The notes below the pieces were generated by a model. It did not search any database and was not told the origin of the DNA. It saw nothing but the letters and a program-made list of their open reading frames with translations. From Natronosporangium sp035305625 (GTDB lineage Bacteria > Actinomycetota > Actinomycetes > Mycobacteriales > Micromonosporaceae), in assembly GCA_963809545.1 (NCBI GenBank), contig CAWEKD010000007.1, forward strand, positions 186,001 to 250,000: DNA of 64,000 nt, written 5' to 3'. Below, in pieces: positions 31,949-40,756 of the stretch (the first letter of the stretch is position 1; every line of letters starts with the position of its first letter). The translations under genes were made by a program, and so were the position numbers.

Positions 31949-33253
31949 ATGACCCGCCCCCCCGACCTTCCAGGTGGATGGCCTCGTGCCTCGCTGTGCT
32001 TGTTGTAGCCGCGCTCGGATTCGCCAACGCCGAAGCTCCGCGAGAGTTCAAGACCGTTTCAACAAGTTCACTAGCCCCCAACACCCCAGAGTCCATGCCA
32101 GAGGGTGTCCGGTTCCAGTCTGAGCACTCCTTTACAACCATCGGGAATCACCAGGTAAATGAGCCACAGCTGGCCGACCTTCGTATCGCTGCAGATGCAG
32201 TAGGGATCAGCTTGGAAGAAGCAGCTGACCGATACCTTTGGCAAGATCAGTTCGCGAAAATCGCGAACCAGCTTCAGGACCGCTACCCCGACGACTATAG
32301 CGGGGCTATGATCATGGGCGATGGCCAATCGGCCTGGATCGCCTTCAGAGGCGACGTGCCAGAGTTGGCGTATGAGCTCACGAGGCAACTCCCAAAGCCT
32401 ATCAAGCTTATCGGAGACCGCGGGTATTCGGAGCATGAGCTAGCTCAGACCCTACAGCGTCTCCATGCCACTGTCTCAAGCCACGAGAGCGTCGTGGCAG
32501 CCAGCGGCGGTTACGACATCGAAACTGGGACAGTATCCATCCAAGTTCTCCTTGATGAGGACCGAAGCCTCCAAGGATGTCGAAGGACTACCAGCGCTTG
32601 AATCGGCCAACTCGGGCTTCATAGTCCACATAACTCCGGTAGAGGAACTGGATGATGTGCGCCTTGAAAACACGCGAGGTGGCTCCTATCTTAATGCGAC
32701 CCAGTCCACCACAACGGGCAACCGCTGCACCACAGGGTTTACTATGCACGATGTGACCAACAGCAACCGCCGAGGCGTTAGCACCGCAGGGCATTGCGCA
32801 TCCGACACGCCTCAGCGGTGGTACCGCAACCACAATTCATCATCCTGGTCTGCCCATGTTCGCCAAGAGTGGCACGTCGGCCAATACGGCGATATCGGAT
32901 GGTACGGAAGCAACAACTCCCTCCCGCAATTCTACGCCTCTTGGGGTGGGGTTCGTAATGTCACCGGTTCAGCTCGGCCGGTTGTTGGCCAGCGACTCTG
33001 GTTCTTCGGGACCGGAAATGCATCGACGGGACAACAGACTGCCACTGTCGCTGCTAATGGCAACTGCGCGAGTAACAGGTGTAACCTCACTGCCATGGAT
33101 TCAAACGTGACTGTGCCAGGAGACAGCGGAGGACCGTGGTTCAGCGGAAACACTGCATATGGAGTGCACTGCTGCACCGTAGGATCCTTGTCTAACTTCA
33201 CCCCAGTATATGTTTTCTCGAACTTGTGGGGGATGGTCGTCACCCGTGCATAA
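31949..33253 (+). CDS. Secreted trypsin-fold (S1-type) serine protease with propeptide; frameshifted
   Basis: An N-terminal frame has signal-like MASCLAVLVVAALGFANAEA and a ~170-residue acidic propeptide. Near 32570 the frame breaks inside LLDEDRS. The protease domain continues in the other frame: TAGHCASDT (His), QYGDIGWYGSNNS (Asp) and TVPGDSGGPWFSG (Ser nucleophile), ending VFSNLWGMVVTRA. The C7 run after ATG 31949 may lack one C, which would put that ATG in frame with the signal peptide. The layout resembles actinobacterial streptogrisin/alpha-lytic-type exoenzymes that cleave off their own propeptide. Base composition is clearly lower in GC than neighbours, which suggests transfer. All three catalytic residues are intact. 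Confidence 0.8.
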
Positions 33254-33343
33254 CCCAAAGTCCATTAACGACGGCTTGCTACAAGCAGCCCCTTGCATAC
33301 CAGGTGCACCATGACAAGACAGCATGGGGATGAGGAGGTCGAC

Positions 33344-33814
33344 ATGATCAACCGGAAGAGGACGTGGCTTCTCACCACCACAACGGTTGTGCTCGCTCTC
33401 CTCAGCGGCTGCGGCGCAGAGGATCCGGCAGATGAGCCGGAAGTGATCTCGGTCGTCGAAGACGACCCGGTCATCATGGTCCATGATGGCCAGAACCTAG
33501 CGATCGCCGATACCACGACCGGTGGGGAACTCCAGTTCGACGCCACCACCGGATGCCTCTACCTCCACAACCCGCACGCGACAGAAGCCACACGGATCGG
33601 TCCGCTGTGGCCACCGGGAACCGAGCCGGTCCTGGTCGACGGGAAACGCGGGGTGGACCTACCCGGCGCCGGAGTGATCACCGAAGGCGACCATGTCAGC
33701 CTGCACGGCGCTCCTGATGATCCGGAACTCTACTCCGAGTGGACCGACCTGTTTGGCAGGTGCTGGCCTGAGCAGACCTGGGTCCTGGTGGTTGGCGGCC
33801 CCAGCCAGGGATGA
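33344..33814 (+). CDS. Putative lipoprotein of unknown function
   Basis: 156 residues from ATG 33344, with AGGAGG at 33333-33338; an upstream in-frame ATG at 33311 lacks such a site. The N-terminus MINRKRTWLLTTTTVVLALL followed by SGCGAEDP is a lipobox signal peptide with Cys at ~23, the substrate of Lgt. The mature part is an acidic beta-type domain with TGCLYLHNPHATEATRIGPL and WPPGTEPVLVDGKRGVDLPG. No catalytic motif. A ~100-nt internal segment is duplicated at 31653, on the other side of the protease gene. Confidence 0.75.
   Translation: MINRKRTWLLTTTTVVLALLSGCGAEDPADEPEVISVVEDDPVIMVHDGQNLAIADTTTGGELQFDATTGCLYLHNPHATEATRIGPLWPPGTEPVLVDGKRGVDLPGAGVITEGDHVSLHGAPDDPELYSEWTDLFGRCWPEQTWVLVVGGPSQG
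33549..33649 (+). repeat. In-frame parent copy of the duplicated segment (right copy)
   Basis: This 101-nt segment encodes the GCLYLHNPHA...VLVDGKR part of the lipoprotein and is in frame here, so this is the source and 31653-31759 the derivative. The two direct copies flank the protease gene. Confidence 0.85.
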
Positions 33815-33853
33815 CACCGGTTCCCCGCCGCCATACAACCATCCAACCGCGAG

Positions 33854-33894
33854 CTACCCGGGGTGTGACCAGGTGACAGTCACACCCCGGGTAG
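33854..33894. terminator. Bidirectional hairpin terminator
   Basis: CTACCCGGGGTGTGAC (33854-33869) pairs perfectly over 16 bp with 33879-33894 around a 9-nt loop, between the convergent lipoprotein and malate synthase genes. Confidence 0.8.
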
Positions 33895-33909
33895 CCGCTG
33901 GACCTCCGG

Positions 33910-35517
33910 TCAGGGCAGCCGCTCGTACGCCGGCAAGGTGAGGAAATCCTCGTACTCCGCGGCCAAGGCCACCTGCCTGAACAGCGCCGCCGCGGTGGCG
34001 TACGCCTCCGTGTCGAACCCCTCCCCCGCCGCCTCGGCGATCGCCGCCATCTCCTCCTCGATCAGGTCGTTGACCAGCGCCCCGGTGACGGTCCGCCCAT
34101 CGGCCAACGCCACCTGATGGTGCACCCACTGCCACACCTGGGAACGGCTGATCTCGGCGGTGGCCGCGTCCTCCATCAGGTTGAAGATCGCCACCGCACC
34201 AAAACCGGACAGCCAGGCGGCCAGATACCGCAAGCCGACCGCGATGTTGTTCCGCAACCCGGCCTCGGTGATCCCACCGTCGGTGGCAGCGAAGTTCAGC
34301 AGATCCTCCCGGGTCACCGCCACATCCTCGCGCAACCGGTCCCGCTGGTCGGTCGCCGAACCCAGCACCGCGTCGAACTCTTCTGCGCAGATCGGCACCA
34401 GATCCGGGTGGGCCACCCAGGACCCGTCGAACCCGTCGGTGGCCTCCCGCCGCTTGTCGCTGCGCACCTTCGCCAACGCCTGCTCGTTGACTTCCGGGTC
34501 GCGCCGGTTGGGGATGAACGCGGCCATCCCCCCGATCGCGTGCGCGCCCCGCTTGTGGCAGGTGCGCACCAGCAGCTCGGTGTAGGCGCGCATGAACGGG
34601 GCGGTCATGGTGATCGCGTTCCGTTCCGGCAGCACGTACTCCCCGCCGCGGGTGCGGAACGTCTTGATGACGCTGAACAGATAGTCCCAGCGGCCCGCGT
34701 TCAGCCCGGCCGAATGCTCCCGCAGCTCGTACAGGATCTCCTCCATCTGAAACGCCGCCGGCAGCGTCTCGATCAGCACCGTGGCGCGGATGGTGCCCCG
34801 GGGGATCCCCAGCCGCTCCTGAGCGGCGACGAACACGTCGTTCCACAGCCGCGCCTCCAGGTGGTGCTCCAGCTTCGGCAGATAGAAGTACGGCCCGTGG
34901 CCACGGTCCAGCTGTCGACGGGCACAGTGGAAGAAGTACAGCCCGAAGTCGAACAGGCTGGCCGAGACCGGTTCCCCGTCCACCCACAGGTGTTTCTCCG
35001 GCAGATGCCAGCCGCGGGGGCGGACCACGATGGTGGCCAGCTCGTCGGCCGGACGCAATGCGTACTGCTTGCCGGACGACGGGTCGGTGAAGTCGATCCG
35101 GCGGTCCAGCGCGTCCATCAGGTTCAGCTGCCCACCAACCTGGTTCTCCCAAGTGGGGGAACTGGCGTCCTCGAAGTCGGCCAGCCACACCTTCGCCCCG
35201 CTGTTGAGCGCGTTGATGGTCATCTTCCGGTCGGTCGGCCCGGTGATCTCCACTCGCCGGTCGATCAGCCCAGGTGCCGGCGGCGCCACCCGCCAGTCCG
35301 GGTCGGAACGCACCTCGACGGTCTCCGTTAGGAAGTCGAGACTCCCCCCGGCGTCCCACTCCGCCTGCCGACGCCGCCGGTCGGCCAGCAGCTCCGCCCG
35401 ACGGGGGCCGAACTCTCGCTGCAGATACGCCAGGAACTCCAACGCTGGCCGAGTCAGCACCTCCTCGTACCGCGGCTGCAGCGGACCCCGCACCTGCACT
35501 CCGTCCGGCATGTCCAT
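33910..35517 (-). CDS. aceB: Malate synthase A
   Basis: 535 residues from ATG 35517 (MDMPDGVQVRGPLQ), preceded by GGAGG; the open frame to 36099 runs through the regulator gene and is not used. Characteristic segments are VWLADFEDASSPTWENQVGG, TIRATVLIETLPAAFQMEEI and GLNAGRWDYLFSVIKTFR, which hold active-site Arg, Glu and Asp for condensing glyoxylate with acetyl-CoA to malate. Length and motifs fit the A-type enzyme. It works with the isocitrate lyase at 37143 to bypass the decarboxylating TCA steps during growth on acetate or fatty acids. Confidence 0.95.
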   Translation of the reverse strand: MDMPDGVQVRGPLQPRYEEVLTRPALEFLAYLQREFGPRRAELLADRRRRQAEWDAGGSLDFLTETVEVRSDPDWRVAPPAPGLIDRRVEITGPTDRKMTINALNSGAKVWLADFEDASSPTWENQVGGQLNLMDALDRRIDFTDPSSGKQYALRPADELATIVVRPRGWHLPEKHLWVDGEPVSASLFDFGLYFFHCARRQLDRGHGPYFYLPKLEHHLEARLWNDVFVAAQERLGIPRGTIRATVLIETLPAAFQMEEILYELREHSAGLNAGRWDYLFSVIKTFRTRGGEYVLPERNAITMTAPFMRAYTELLVRTCHKRGAHAIGGMAAFIPNRRDPEVNEQALAKVRSDKRREATDGFDGSWVAHPDLVPICAEEFDAVLGSATDQRDRLREDVAVTREDLLNFAATDGGITEAGLRNNIAVGLRYLAAWLSGFGAVAIFNLMEDAATAEISRSQVWQWVHHQVALADGRTVTGALVNDLIEEEMAAIAEAAGEGFDTEAYATAAALFRQVALAAEYEDFLTLPAYERLP

Positions 35518-35549
35518 CTCGTACCTCCATTGTGTGTGGCGGTGCGACG

Positions 35550-37013
35550 CTATGCGGAACCACCCGCATGCCGCTCCAGGAACTGGTAGACCTCGGTGTC
35601 GTCCACGCCGGGGAAACTGCCCGGTGGCAAGGTGGCCAGTACATGCGACTGGGCCCGCACCGACGGCCAGGCCAACTGCTCCCAGCGGCGGGCCAGCGCC
35701 GCTGGAGGCCGCCGGCAGCAGGACGGATCTGGACACCGGGACTTCGCCCGGTGCGCCGCCTCCTGCCCCCGGAACCACTGTGCCTGCCGGTACGGCACCC
35801 CAAGGGTGATGGCGAAGTCCCGCTCCCGTCGCGAGTCCACATGCGCCACGCAGAAATGGGTGCCGGTCGGGGTGTCGGTGAACTGGTAGTACGTTGTGGC
35901 CGGGGTGCCGGCGTCGAACACCCGGCGGCCGGCCCACTGTCGACACATCCGCTGCCCCTCGATCGCGCCGAGCGGATCCTCCGGGAACGCCAGTCCGTCG
36001 TTCTCGTACGCCTTGTAGATGATGCCGCGGGCGTCGTTGCGTACGAAATGGCAGGTGATGTCGAGGTGTTCGGTGGCCAGGTTGGTGAACCGGTGACAAG
36101 CCACCTCGTAGGACACTCCGAACCGGTCCCGCAGGTCCGCCACGGCCAAATCCCGACGTGCGCGGGCTGCCTGCAAGAACGGCACCGCCGCGGATTCGGG
36201 CACCAGCACCGCGGCGGCGAAATAGTTGGCCTCCACCCGCTGCCGCAGGAAGTCGTAGTACGTGGCCGGGGGCTCGTGCCCCAGCAGCACGTGCCCGAGG
36301 GTCTGCAGCACGATCGTGCGGGCGGTGTGCATGCCCATCGCCTGCCGTCGGACATAGATCCGGTGGTGACGTAGATCAGCGATCGCCCGCACCGAGTACG
36401 GCAGGTCCTCCGCGTAGCGGACCCGGAACCCTTGACTGGCCAGGATGGTGCGCAGCATGTCCGGGGTGAGCACCCCCGGATGCTCCCCCTGCTCCGGCAG
36501 CGCCGGGGCCAGGGCCTCGGCGGCGACCCGCTCGATTTCGGGGAAGTAGTTGCCGCGCTCCCGCATCATGCGCCGTAGCTGGGTGTTGGCCTGCCGCGCC
36601 TCCTCCGGGGTGGCGGTGCGCATCGCGTCGCGTCGACGCAGCTCGTCGTACAGCGCCACGATGTGCTCCAGCACGTCGTTGCCCACCCGCCGCGACACCT
36701 TCAACGGCGGCAACCCGAGCTCCGCCAGGGACGGATCGTGCGCGGCGGTCGCGATCGCAATCTCCAATTGGGCACGTCGGTCCGGCGGCGGTCGGTGGTC
36801 CAGCAGCTGGTCGGTGGTGACGCCCAGCGCCCGGGCCAACTCCCGCAGCAGCGACAGCCGCGGCTCCCGGCGACCGTGCTCGAGCGCGGACAGGGCGGAC
36901 GGGGCCCGGCCCACTCGCCGCCCCAGTTCGGTCAGGGTCAGTCCGCGCATGTGTCGGTAATACCGCAGCCGCTGACCGAACGTGACCAGGTCACGGGTGG
37001 TAGGTTCCGACAT
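35550..37013 (-). CDS. RamB-like regulator of acetate/glyoxylate metabolism
   Basis: 487 residues from ATG 37013. An XRE-type HTH at about 12-70 includes LRYYRHMRGLTLTELGRRVG and SALSALEHGRREPRLSLLRE. An IrrE/ImmA-like segment with TIVLQTLGHVLLGHEPPATY and VEANYFAAAVLVPESA follows. The C-terminal short-chain-fatty-acid-regulator domain has a Cys-rich piece, RCPDPSCCRRPP. This is the architecture of RamB, which represses aceA and aceB in corynebacteria. Its place between the two glyoxylate genes, divergent from aceA and 32 nt ahead of aceB in the same direction, strongly supports that role. Confidence 0.88.
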   Translation of the reverse strand: MSEPTTRDLVTFGQRLRYYRHMRGLTLTELGRRVGRAPSALSALEHGRREPRLSLLRELARALGVTTDQLLDHRPPPDRRAQLEIAIATAAHDPSLAELGLPPLKVSRRVGNDVLEHIVALYDELRRRDAMRTATPEEARQANTQLRRMMRERGNYFPEIERVAAEALAPALPEQGEHPGVLTPDMLRTILASQGFRVRYAEDLPYSVRAIADLRHHRIYVRRQAMGMHTARTIVLQTLGHVLLGHEPPATYYDFLRQRVEANYFAAAVLVPESAAVPFLQAARARRDLAVADLRDRFGVSYEVACHRFTNLATEHLDITCHFVRNDARGIIYKAYENDGLAFPEDPLGAIEGQRMCRQWAGRRVFDAGTPATTYYQFTDTPTGTHFCVAHVDSRRERDFAITLGVPYRQAQWFRGQEAAHRAKSRCPDPSCCRRPPAALARRWEQLAWPSVRAQSHVLATLPPGSFPGVDDTEVYQFLERHAGGSA

Positions 37014-37103
37014 CTCTTCACGCTAACGGAAATTTCTCCATTTTTCTTCTTGCCAACCGGCGGTTCTGAGCTCAGTCGACGGCCATGCTTCCGGCATCAG
37101 CCA

Positions 37104-37119
37104 CCACTGACGACAGTGG
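37104..37119. promoter_or_regulatory. Inverted repeat in the regulator-aceA divergent promoter
   Basis: CCACTGACGACAGTGG is a perfect 6-4-6 inverted repeat, 13 nt upstream of the GGAGG (37132-37136) of aceA. It lies in the 129-nt divergent gap, whose left part is AT-rich (AAATTTCTCCATTTTTCTTC). It is a candidate operator for the adjacent RamB-like protein, though it does not look like the corynebacterial RamB site. Confidence 0.45.
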
Positions 37120-37142
37120 TCGAGATCCATCGGAGGTGCGCC

Positions 37143-38534
37143 ATGACCACCACCAACCAGCCCGTACCGGCCACGTCGACGATGCCGGCCACTCCCGACC
37201 CCACCACCGTCGAGCGGTCCGCGACTCCCTCCCCCAACGGTGCGGTCAGCACCGACCGGCAGGCGGCCGCGGCCGCGCTCCGGGCCGAATGGGCCTCCCA
37301 CCCCCGCTGGGCCGGAGTCCGCCGGCGGTACCAGGCCGAGGACGTGATCCGGCTGCGCGGCCGGGTCCAGGAGGAGCACACCCTGGCCCGGTTGGGGGCG
37401 CAGCGGCTGTGGCGGCTGCTGCACGAACGGGACTACGTACCGGCGCTGGGGGCGATGACCGGTGGGCAGGCGGTCCAGCAGGTGAAGGCCGGCCTGGAGG
37501 CGATCTACGTCTCCGGCTGGCAGGTGGCCGCCGACGCCAACACCTCCGGGCACACCTACCCGGACCAGAGCCTGTACCCGGTCAACTCGGTGCCGCAGCT
37601 GGTCCGCCGCATCAACCAGGCCCTGCTGCGCGCCGACCAGATCAGCTGGGCGGAGGCCGGTGACGAGGCGGACGCTGACCGCTACTGGCTGGCCCCGATC
37701 GTGGCCGACGCCGAAGCCGGGTTCGGGGGCGTGCTCAACGCGTACGAACTGATGCGGGCGATGATCGCGGCCGGGGCGGCCGGGGTGCACTTCGAGGACC
37801 AGCTCGCGTCGGAGAAGAAGTGCGGCCACCTGGGCGGGAAGGTGCTCATCCCGACCGAGGCGCACATCCGGACCCTGACCGCGGCCCGGCTGGCCGCGGA
37901 CGTCGCCGGGGTGCCGACGGTGCTGATCGCCCGCACCGACGCCGAGTCCGCCAGCCTGCTCACCAGCGACGTGGACGAGCGGGATCGGCGGTTCCTCACC
38001 GGGGAGCGCACCGCCGAAGGCTTCTACCGGGTGCGGAACGGGCTGGAGGCCTGCATCGCCCGGGGGCTGGCGTACGCCCCGTACGCGGATCTGCTGTGGA
38101 TGGAGACCTCCACCCCGGATCTGGCCACGGCCCGGGCGTTCGCCGAGGCGATCAAGGCCGAGTACCCCGACCAGCTGCTGGCCTACAACTGTTCGCCGTC
38201 GTTCCACTGGCGGGCCCATCTGGACGAGGCGGAGATCGCCCGGTTCCAGCGGGAGCTGGGGGCGATGGGGTACGCGTTCCAGTTCATCACCCTGGCCGGG
38301 TTCCACTCCCTCAACCACGCCATGTTCACTTTGGCTCGGGAGTACGCCCGCACCGGCATGAGCGGGTACGTGGCCCTGCAGCAGGCCGAGTTCGCTGCCC
38401 AGGAGCACGGCTACACCGCCACGCGCCACCAGCGGGAGGTGGGGACCGGGTACTTCGACCTGGTGGCCTCCACCATCGCCCCGGACACCGCCACGGTGGC
38501 GTTGGCCGGATCCACGGAGCAGGCGCAGTTCTGA
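37143..38534 (+). CDS. aceA: Isocitrate lyase
   Basis: 463 residues from ATG 37143 with GGAGG six bases upstream. The catalytic Cys motif is QLASEKKCGHLGGKVLIPTE; other hallmarks are GWQVAADANTSGHTYPDQSL, IVADAEAGFGGVLNAYELM and LLAYNCSPSFHW. It cleaves isocitrate to glyoxylate and succinate, feeding malate synthase. The N-terminal ~40 residues are a Pro/Thr/Ser-rich extension. Divergent from the RamB-like regulator. A hairpin follows at 38570. Confidence 0.96.
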   Translation: MTTTNQPVPATSTMPATPDPTTVERSATPSPNGAVSTDRQAAAAALRAEWASHPRWAGVRRRYQAEDVIRLRGRVQEEHTLARLGAQRLWRLLHERDYVPALGAMTGGQAVQQVKAGLEAIYVSGWQVAADANTSGHTYPDQSLYPVNSVPQLVRRINQALLRADQISWAEAGDEADADRYWLAPIVADAEAGFGGVLNAYELMRAMIAAGAAGVHFEDQLASEKKCGHLGGKVLIPTEAHIRTLTAARLAADVAGVPTVLIARTDAESASLLTSDVDERDRRFLTGERTAEGFYRVRNGLEACIARGLAYAPYADLLWMETSTPDLATARAFAEAIKAEYPDQLLAYNCSPSFHWRAHLDEAEIARFQRELGAMGYAFQFITLAGFHSLNHAMFTLAREYARTGMSGYVALQQAEFAAQEHGYTATRHQREVGTGYFDLVASTIAPDTATVALAGSTEQAQF

Positions 38535-38569
38535 GCGTCGCCGACAACCACCGCATGACCCGATTGCCG

Positions 38570-38596
38570 GGGGCCGCTACCGTGGGTGGCGGCCCC
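38570..38596 (+). terminator. Hairpin between aceA and the first DUF2207 gene
   Basis: GGGGCCGCTACC pairs with GGTGGCGGCCCC at 11 of 12 positions around GTG. A similar sequence (GCTACCGTGGGGGCGGC) recurs before the second DUF2207 gene near 40715, so it may instead be part of a duplicated promoter. Confidence 0.4.
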
Positions 38597-38615
38597 TTGG
38601 CGACCGGAGGTTCCC

Positions 38616-40235
38616 GTGTCCTCAAGCGTTCTCACCACCATCACCGTGGCGGCGGCGGGCGCGTGGTTAGCGCTCTACCTGGTGGTATGGCTGCGCTCCC
38701 GGCCCCGGTCGGTCTCCCCTGACACCACCCAGACGACGCTGGGTCCGGAACCGCCCGCGGTGGTCAACCTGCTGACCCACCGATGGCGACTCACCGACGA
38801 CGCCGCCGAAGCCACCCTGCTGGACCTCGCCGCCCGCGGCCTCCTCCACCTCCACCAACCCGACCCCGACCCCGCCTCCACCCTCATCCGCCTCACCACC
38901 ACCAACCCCGGCCACCTCCTGCCGTACGAGCGGCGGGTGTGGCGCCGGGTGCGGCAGCGGGCGGTCAACGGGGAGGTGCCGGTGGCCGCCTTGACTTTCC
39001 GGGACGAGGAGGAGGCCCGCGGCTGGCAGCGCAACTTCCGCAATGAGGTGATCGCCGACGCCCGGGAGCGCGGCCTGTCCCAGCAGCGGATCGGTGCGGA
39101 GGGCGGCACCCTGCTCACCACCGTCGGTGGGCTGGTGGCGGTGCTCGCCGGGCTGTTGGTGTTCCGGCTCCGGGGGGAGGTGGAGGCTGCCCTCGGGGCG
39201 AGTTTCCTGGTGTTCGCCCTCACCGGGGGACTGACCAGCGCCGTCCGCGGTGAGCGGGACACGGCGGCGGGGCGGCAGGTCGCCGCCCGGTGGCTCGGGG
39301 TCCGGCAACAACTGGCTAGCCGCCCCGGGATCGCGGACGTGCCCCCGGCCGCGGTCCACGACTGGGACCGCTACCTGGCCTACGGCGCCACCCTCGGCCT
39401 CACCCGCACCACCAGCGCCCTGCTGGACCTGGGGATGGGGGACGCGCGGCGGGTCTGGTCGTCGTACACCGGCAGCTGGCGGCGGATCCGGGTGCGCTAC
39501 CCCAAGGGGCGACCGCACCTCGGCAAGACGGTACCGGGTCTGCTGCTGCAAAGCCTGATGCTGTGCATCGTCGCCGCCGTCCCCGGGATATTCACGTTCA
39601 TTGTCCTGATGCATTCGTCCCGTGACGGTGCCCGGGTGCCGGCCGGCCTCGAGGCCGCCGCGTGGGTGCTCGGGGTGGTGCCGCTGCTGGTATTCAGCTA
39701 CGTCGGCTACTGCCTGGTGCGGGGGTTGATCGACCTGGGCCAGGAGCGGGAGATCGTAGGCGAAGTGCTGTGGATCAAAGAGTGGCGGGTGTATACGCCG
39801 CGGAGCGGCCCGCGGCGACCGATCCTGCACTATCTGGCGGTCGACGACGGCACCGCTGACCAGACCACCGCCTGGGCGTTGCCCAGCGAGTGGGCGAAGA
39901 AAGTGGTCCCTGAGCACGTGGTGCGGATCCGGGTCCGTCCCTGGAGCCGGCGGGTGATGGCGCTGGAGGTGCTCCGCCGAAGGGCGCGGCCGGACCGGGA
40001 CCGTACCGACTCAGCGGCCGACACGTCGTCTCCGGGGCAGAAGGTCATGTCGGGGATTCCGTGGCGGGGGATCGTGTCCGGGTTGGCGGGCAGCGTGCGG
40101 GGGGCCGCGCCCACCCCGCCGTCTCCACCTTCCCGCTCCTCATCGGAGACAGCCCCGCCGGCGGCGCCGCCACCACCCCCACCGCCGGTGCCGCCTCCGC
40201 CGGCCGTACCGCCCCCACCGGGGCCGGTCAGCTAG
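38616..40235 (+). CDS. DUF2207-type membrane protein, copy 1
   Basis: 539 residues from GTG 38616 with GGAGG at 38606-38610. It has one N-terminal helix (VLTTITVAAAGAWLALYLVV), then the shared cytoplasmic module AVVNLLTHRWRLTDDAAEAT followed by LLDLAARGLLHLHQPDP. A helix pair sits near 175-215, the module RDTAAGRQVAARWLGVRQQL follows, two more helices lie near 310-370, and the tail is Pro-rich. DUF2207 proteins have this inward-facing winged-helix-like module; function unknown. Copy 2 starts at 40757. Its last 8 nt overlap the convergent coiled-coil gene. Confidence 0.75.
   Translation: MSSSVLTTITVAAAGAWLALYLVVWLRSRPRSVSPDTTQTTLGPEPPAVVNLLTHRWRLTDDAAEATLLDLAARGLLHLHQPDPDPASTLIRLTTTNPGHLLPYERRVWRRVRQRAVNGEVPVAALTFRDEEEARGWQRNFRNEVIADARERGLSQQRIGAEGGTLLTTVGGLVAVLAGLLVFRLRGEVEAALGASFLVFALTGGLTSAVRGERDTAAGRQVAARWLGVRQQLASRPGIADVPPAAVHDWDRYLAYGATLGLTRTTSALLDLGMGDARRVWSSYTGSWRRIRVRYPKGRPHLGKTVPGLLLQSLMLCIVAAVPGIFTFIVLMHSSRDGARVPAGLEAAAWVLGVVPLLVFSYVGYCLVRGLIDLGQEREIVGEVLWIKEWRVYTPRSGPRRPILHYLAVDDGTADQTTAWALPSEWAKKVVPEHVVRIRVRPWSRRVMALEVLRRRARPDRDRTDSAADTSSPGQKVMSGIPWRGIVSGLAGSVRGAAPTPPSPPSRSSSETAPPAAPPPPPPPVPPPPAVPPPPGPVS
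38739..39416 (+). repeat. Gene-conversion tracts, copy 1
   Basis: 38739-38929 (191 nt) is identical to 40880-41070. 39252-39416 (165 nt) matches 41450-41614 with only a few differences. The ~320 nt between the two tracts is diverged and different in length. Confidence 0.85.
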
Positions 40236-40620
40236 TCGCGTCCGGCTCGTCTCGGGCCGGGGGCTCTTCCGACGGGGTCGGCGGGGGACCTGGTTCGGAG
40301 TGGTTCGGGCGGGCCGGCGGCTTCGGCGCAGCCGTTGCGTCTGGATAGAGCTCAGTGGGCAGTCGGCCCGGCAGCCCTATCCGACGATCGAACTGCTCCA
40401 GCTCCAGCAACGCCTTGCGATACTCCAGCTCCTGGCGCTGCTGCTCCAGCACCGCCTGCTCGTACTCCAGTTCCCGTTCCCGGACCTTGGCGGCCGCGAT
40501 CTGCGCCTCCTGCCGTTTCAGGTCCAGCAGAAACTTCCGCCGCCCCTCCACCAGTCGGACCACCGCGTTCGCCCCGCCAAAGAGCAGGAAGACCGCCAGC
40601 AGCACCACCAACCAGGTCAT
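40228..40620 (-). CDS. Small membrane-anchored coiled-coil protein
   Basis: 130 residues from ATG 40620. One N-terminal membrane helix, MTWLVVLLAVFLLFGGANAV, is followed by a long charged helix (FLLDLKRQEAQIAAAKVRER, then LEYEQAVLEQQRQELEYRKA) with heptad spacing, and a Pro-rich acidic tail. This is a single-pass coiled-coil anchor. It is encoded between and opposite to the two DUF2207 genes, overlapping the end of copy 1 by 8 nt. No family recognised. Confidence 0.7.
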   Translation of the reverse strand: MTWLVVLLAVFLLFGGANAVVRLVEGRRKFLLDLKRQEAQIAAAKVRERELEYEQAVLEQQRQELEYRKALLELEQFDRRIGLPGRLPTELYPDATAAPKPPARPNHSEPGPPPTPSEEPPARDEPDATS

Positions 40621-40756
40621 GCGCGATCCTCCGCTTCCGTCAGTAGCTCCTAGCGTAGAGCCGATCCGCGGCCTCGTTCCCACTCCACAGCCGCGGAGGG
40701 TGGGCGCAAGGGCCCGCTACCGTGGGGGCGGCACCCGCTGATCTGGAGGTTCACCT

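Noticed and set aside
34117..35331. 404-aa plus-strand ORF opposite malate synthase
   Set aside because: Antisense frame without start context or family similarity.
33854..36355. 833-aa minus-strand frame across malate synthase and the regulator
   Set aside because: Out-of-frame shadow; the true proteins are in another frame with full family motifs.
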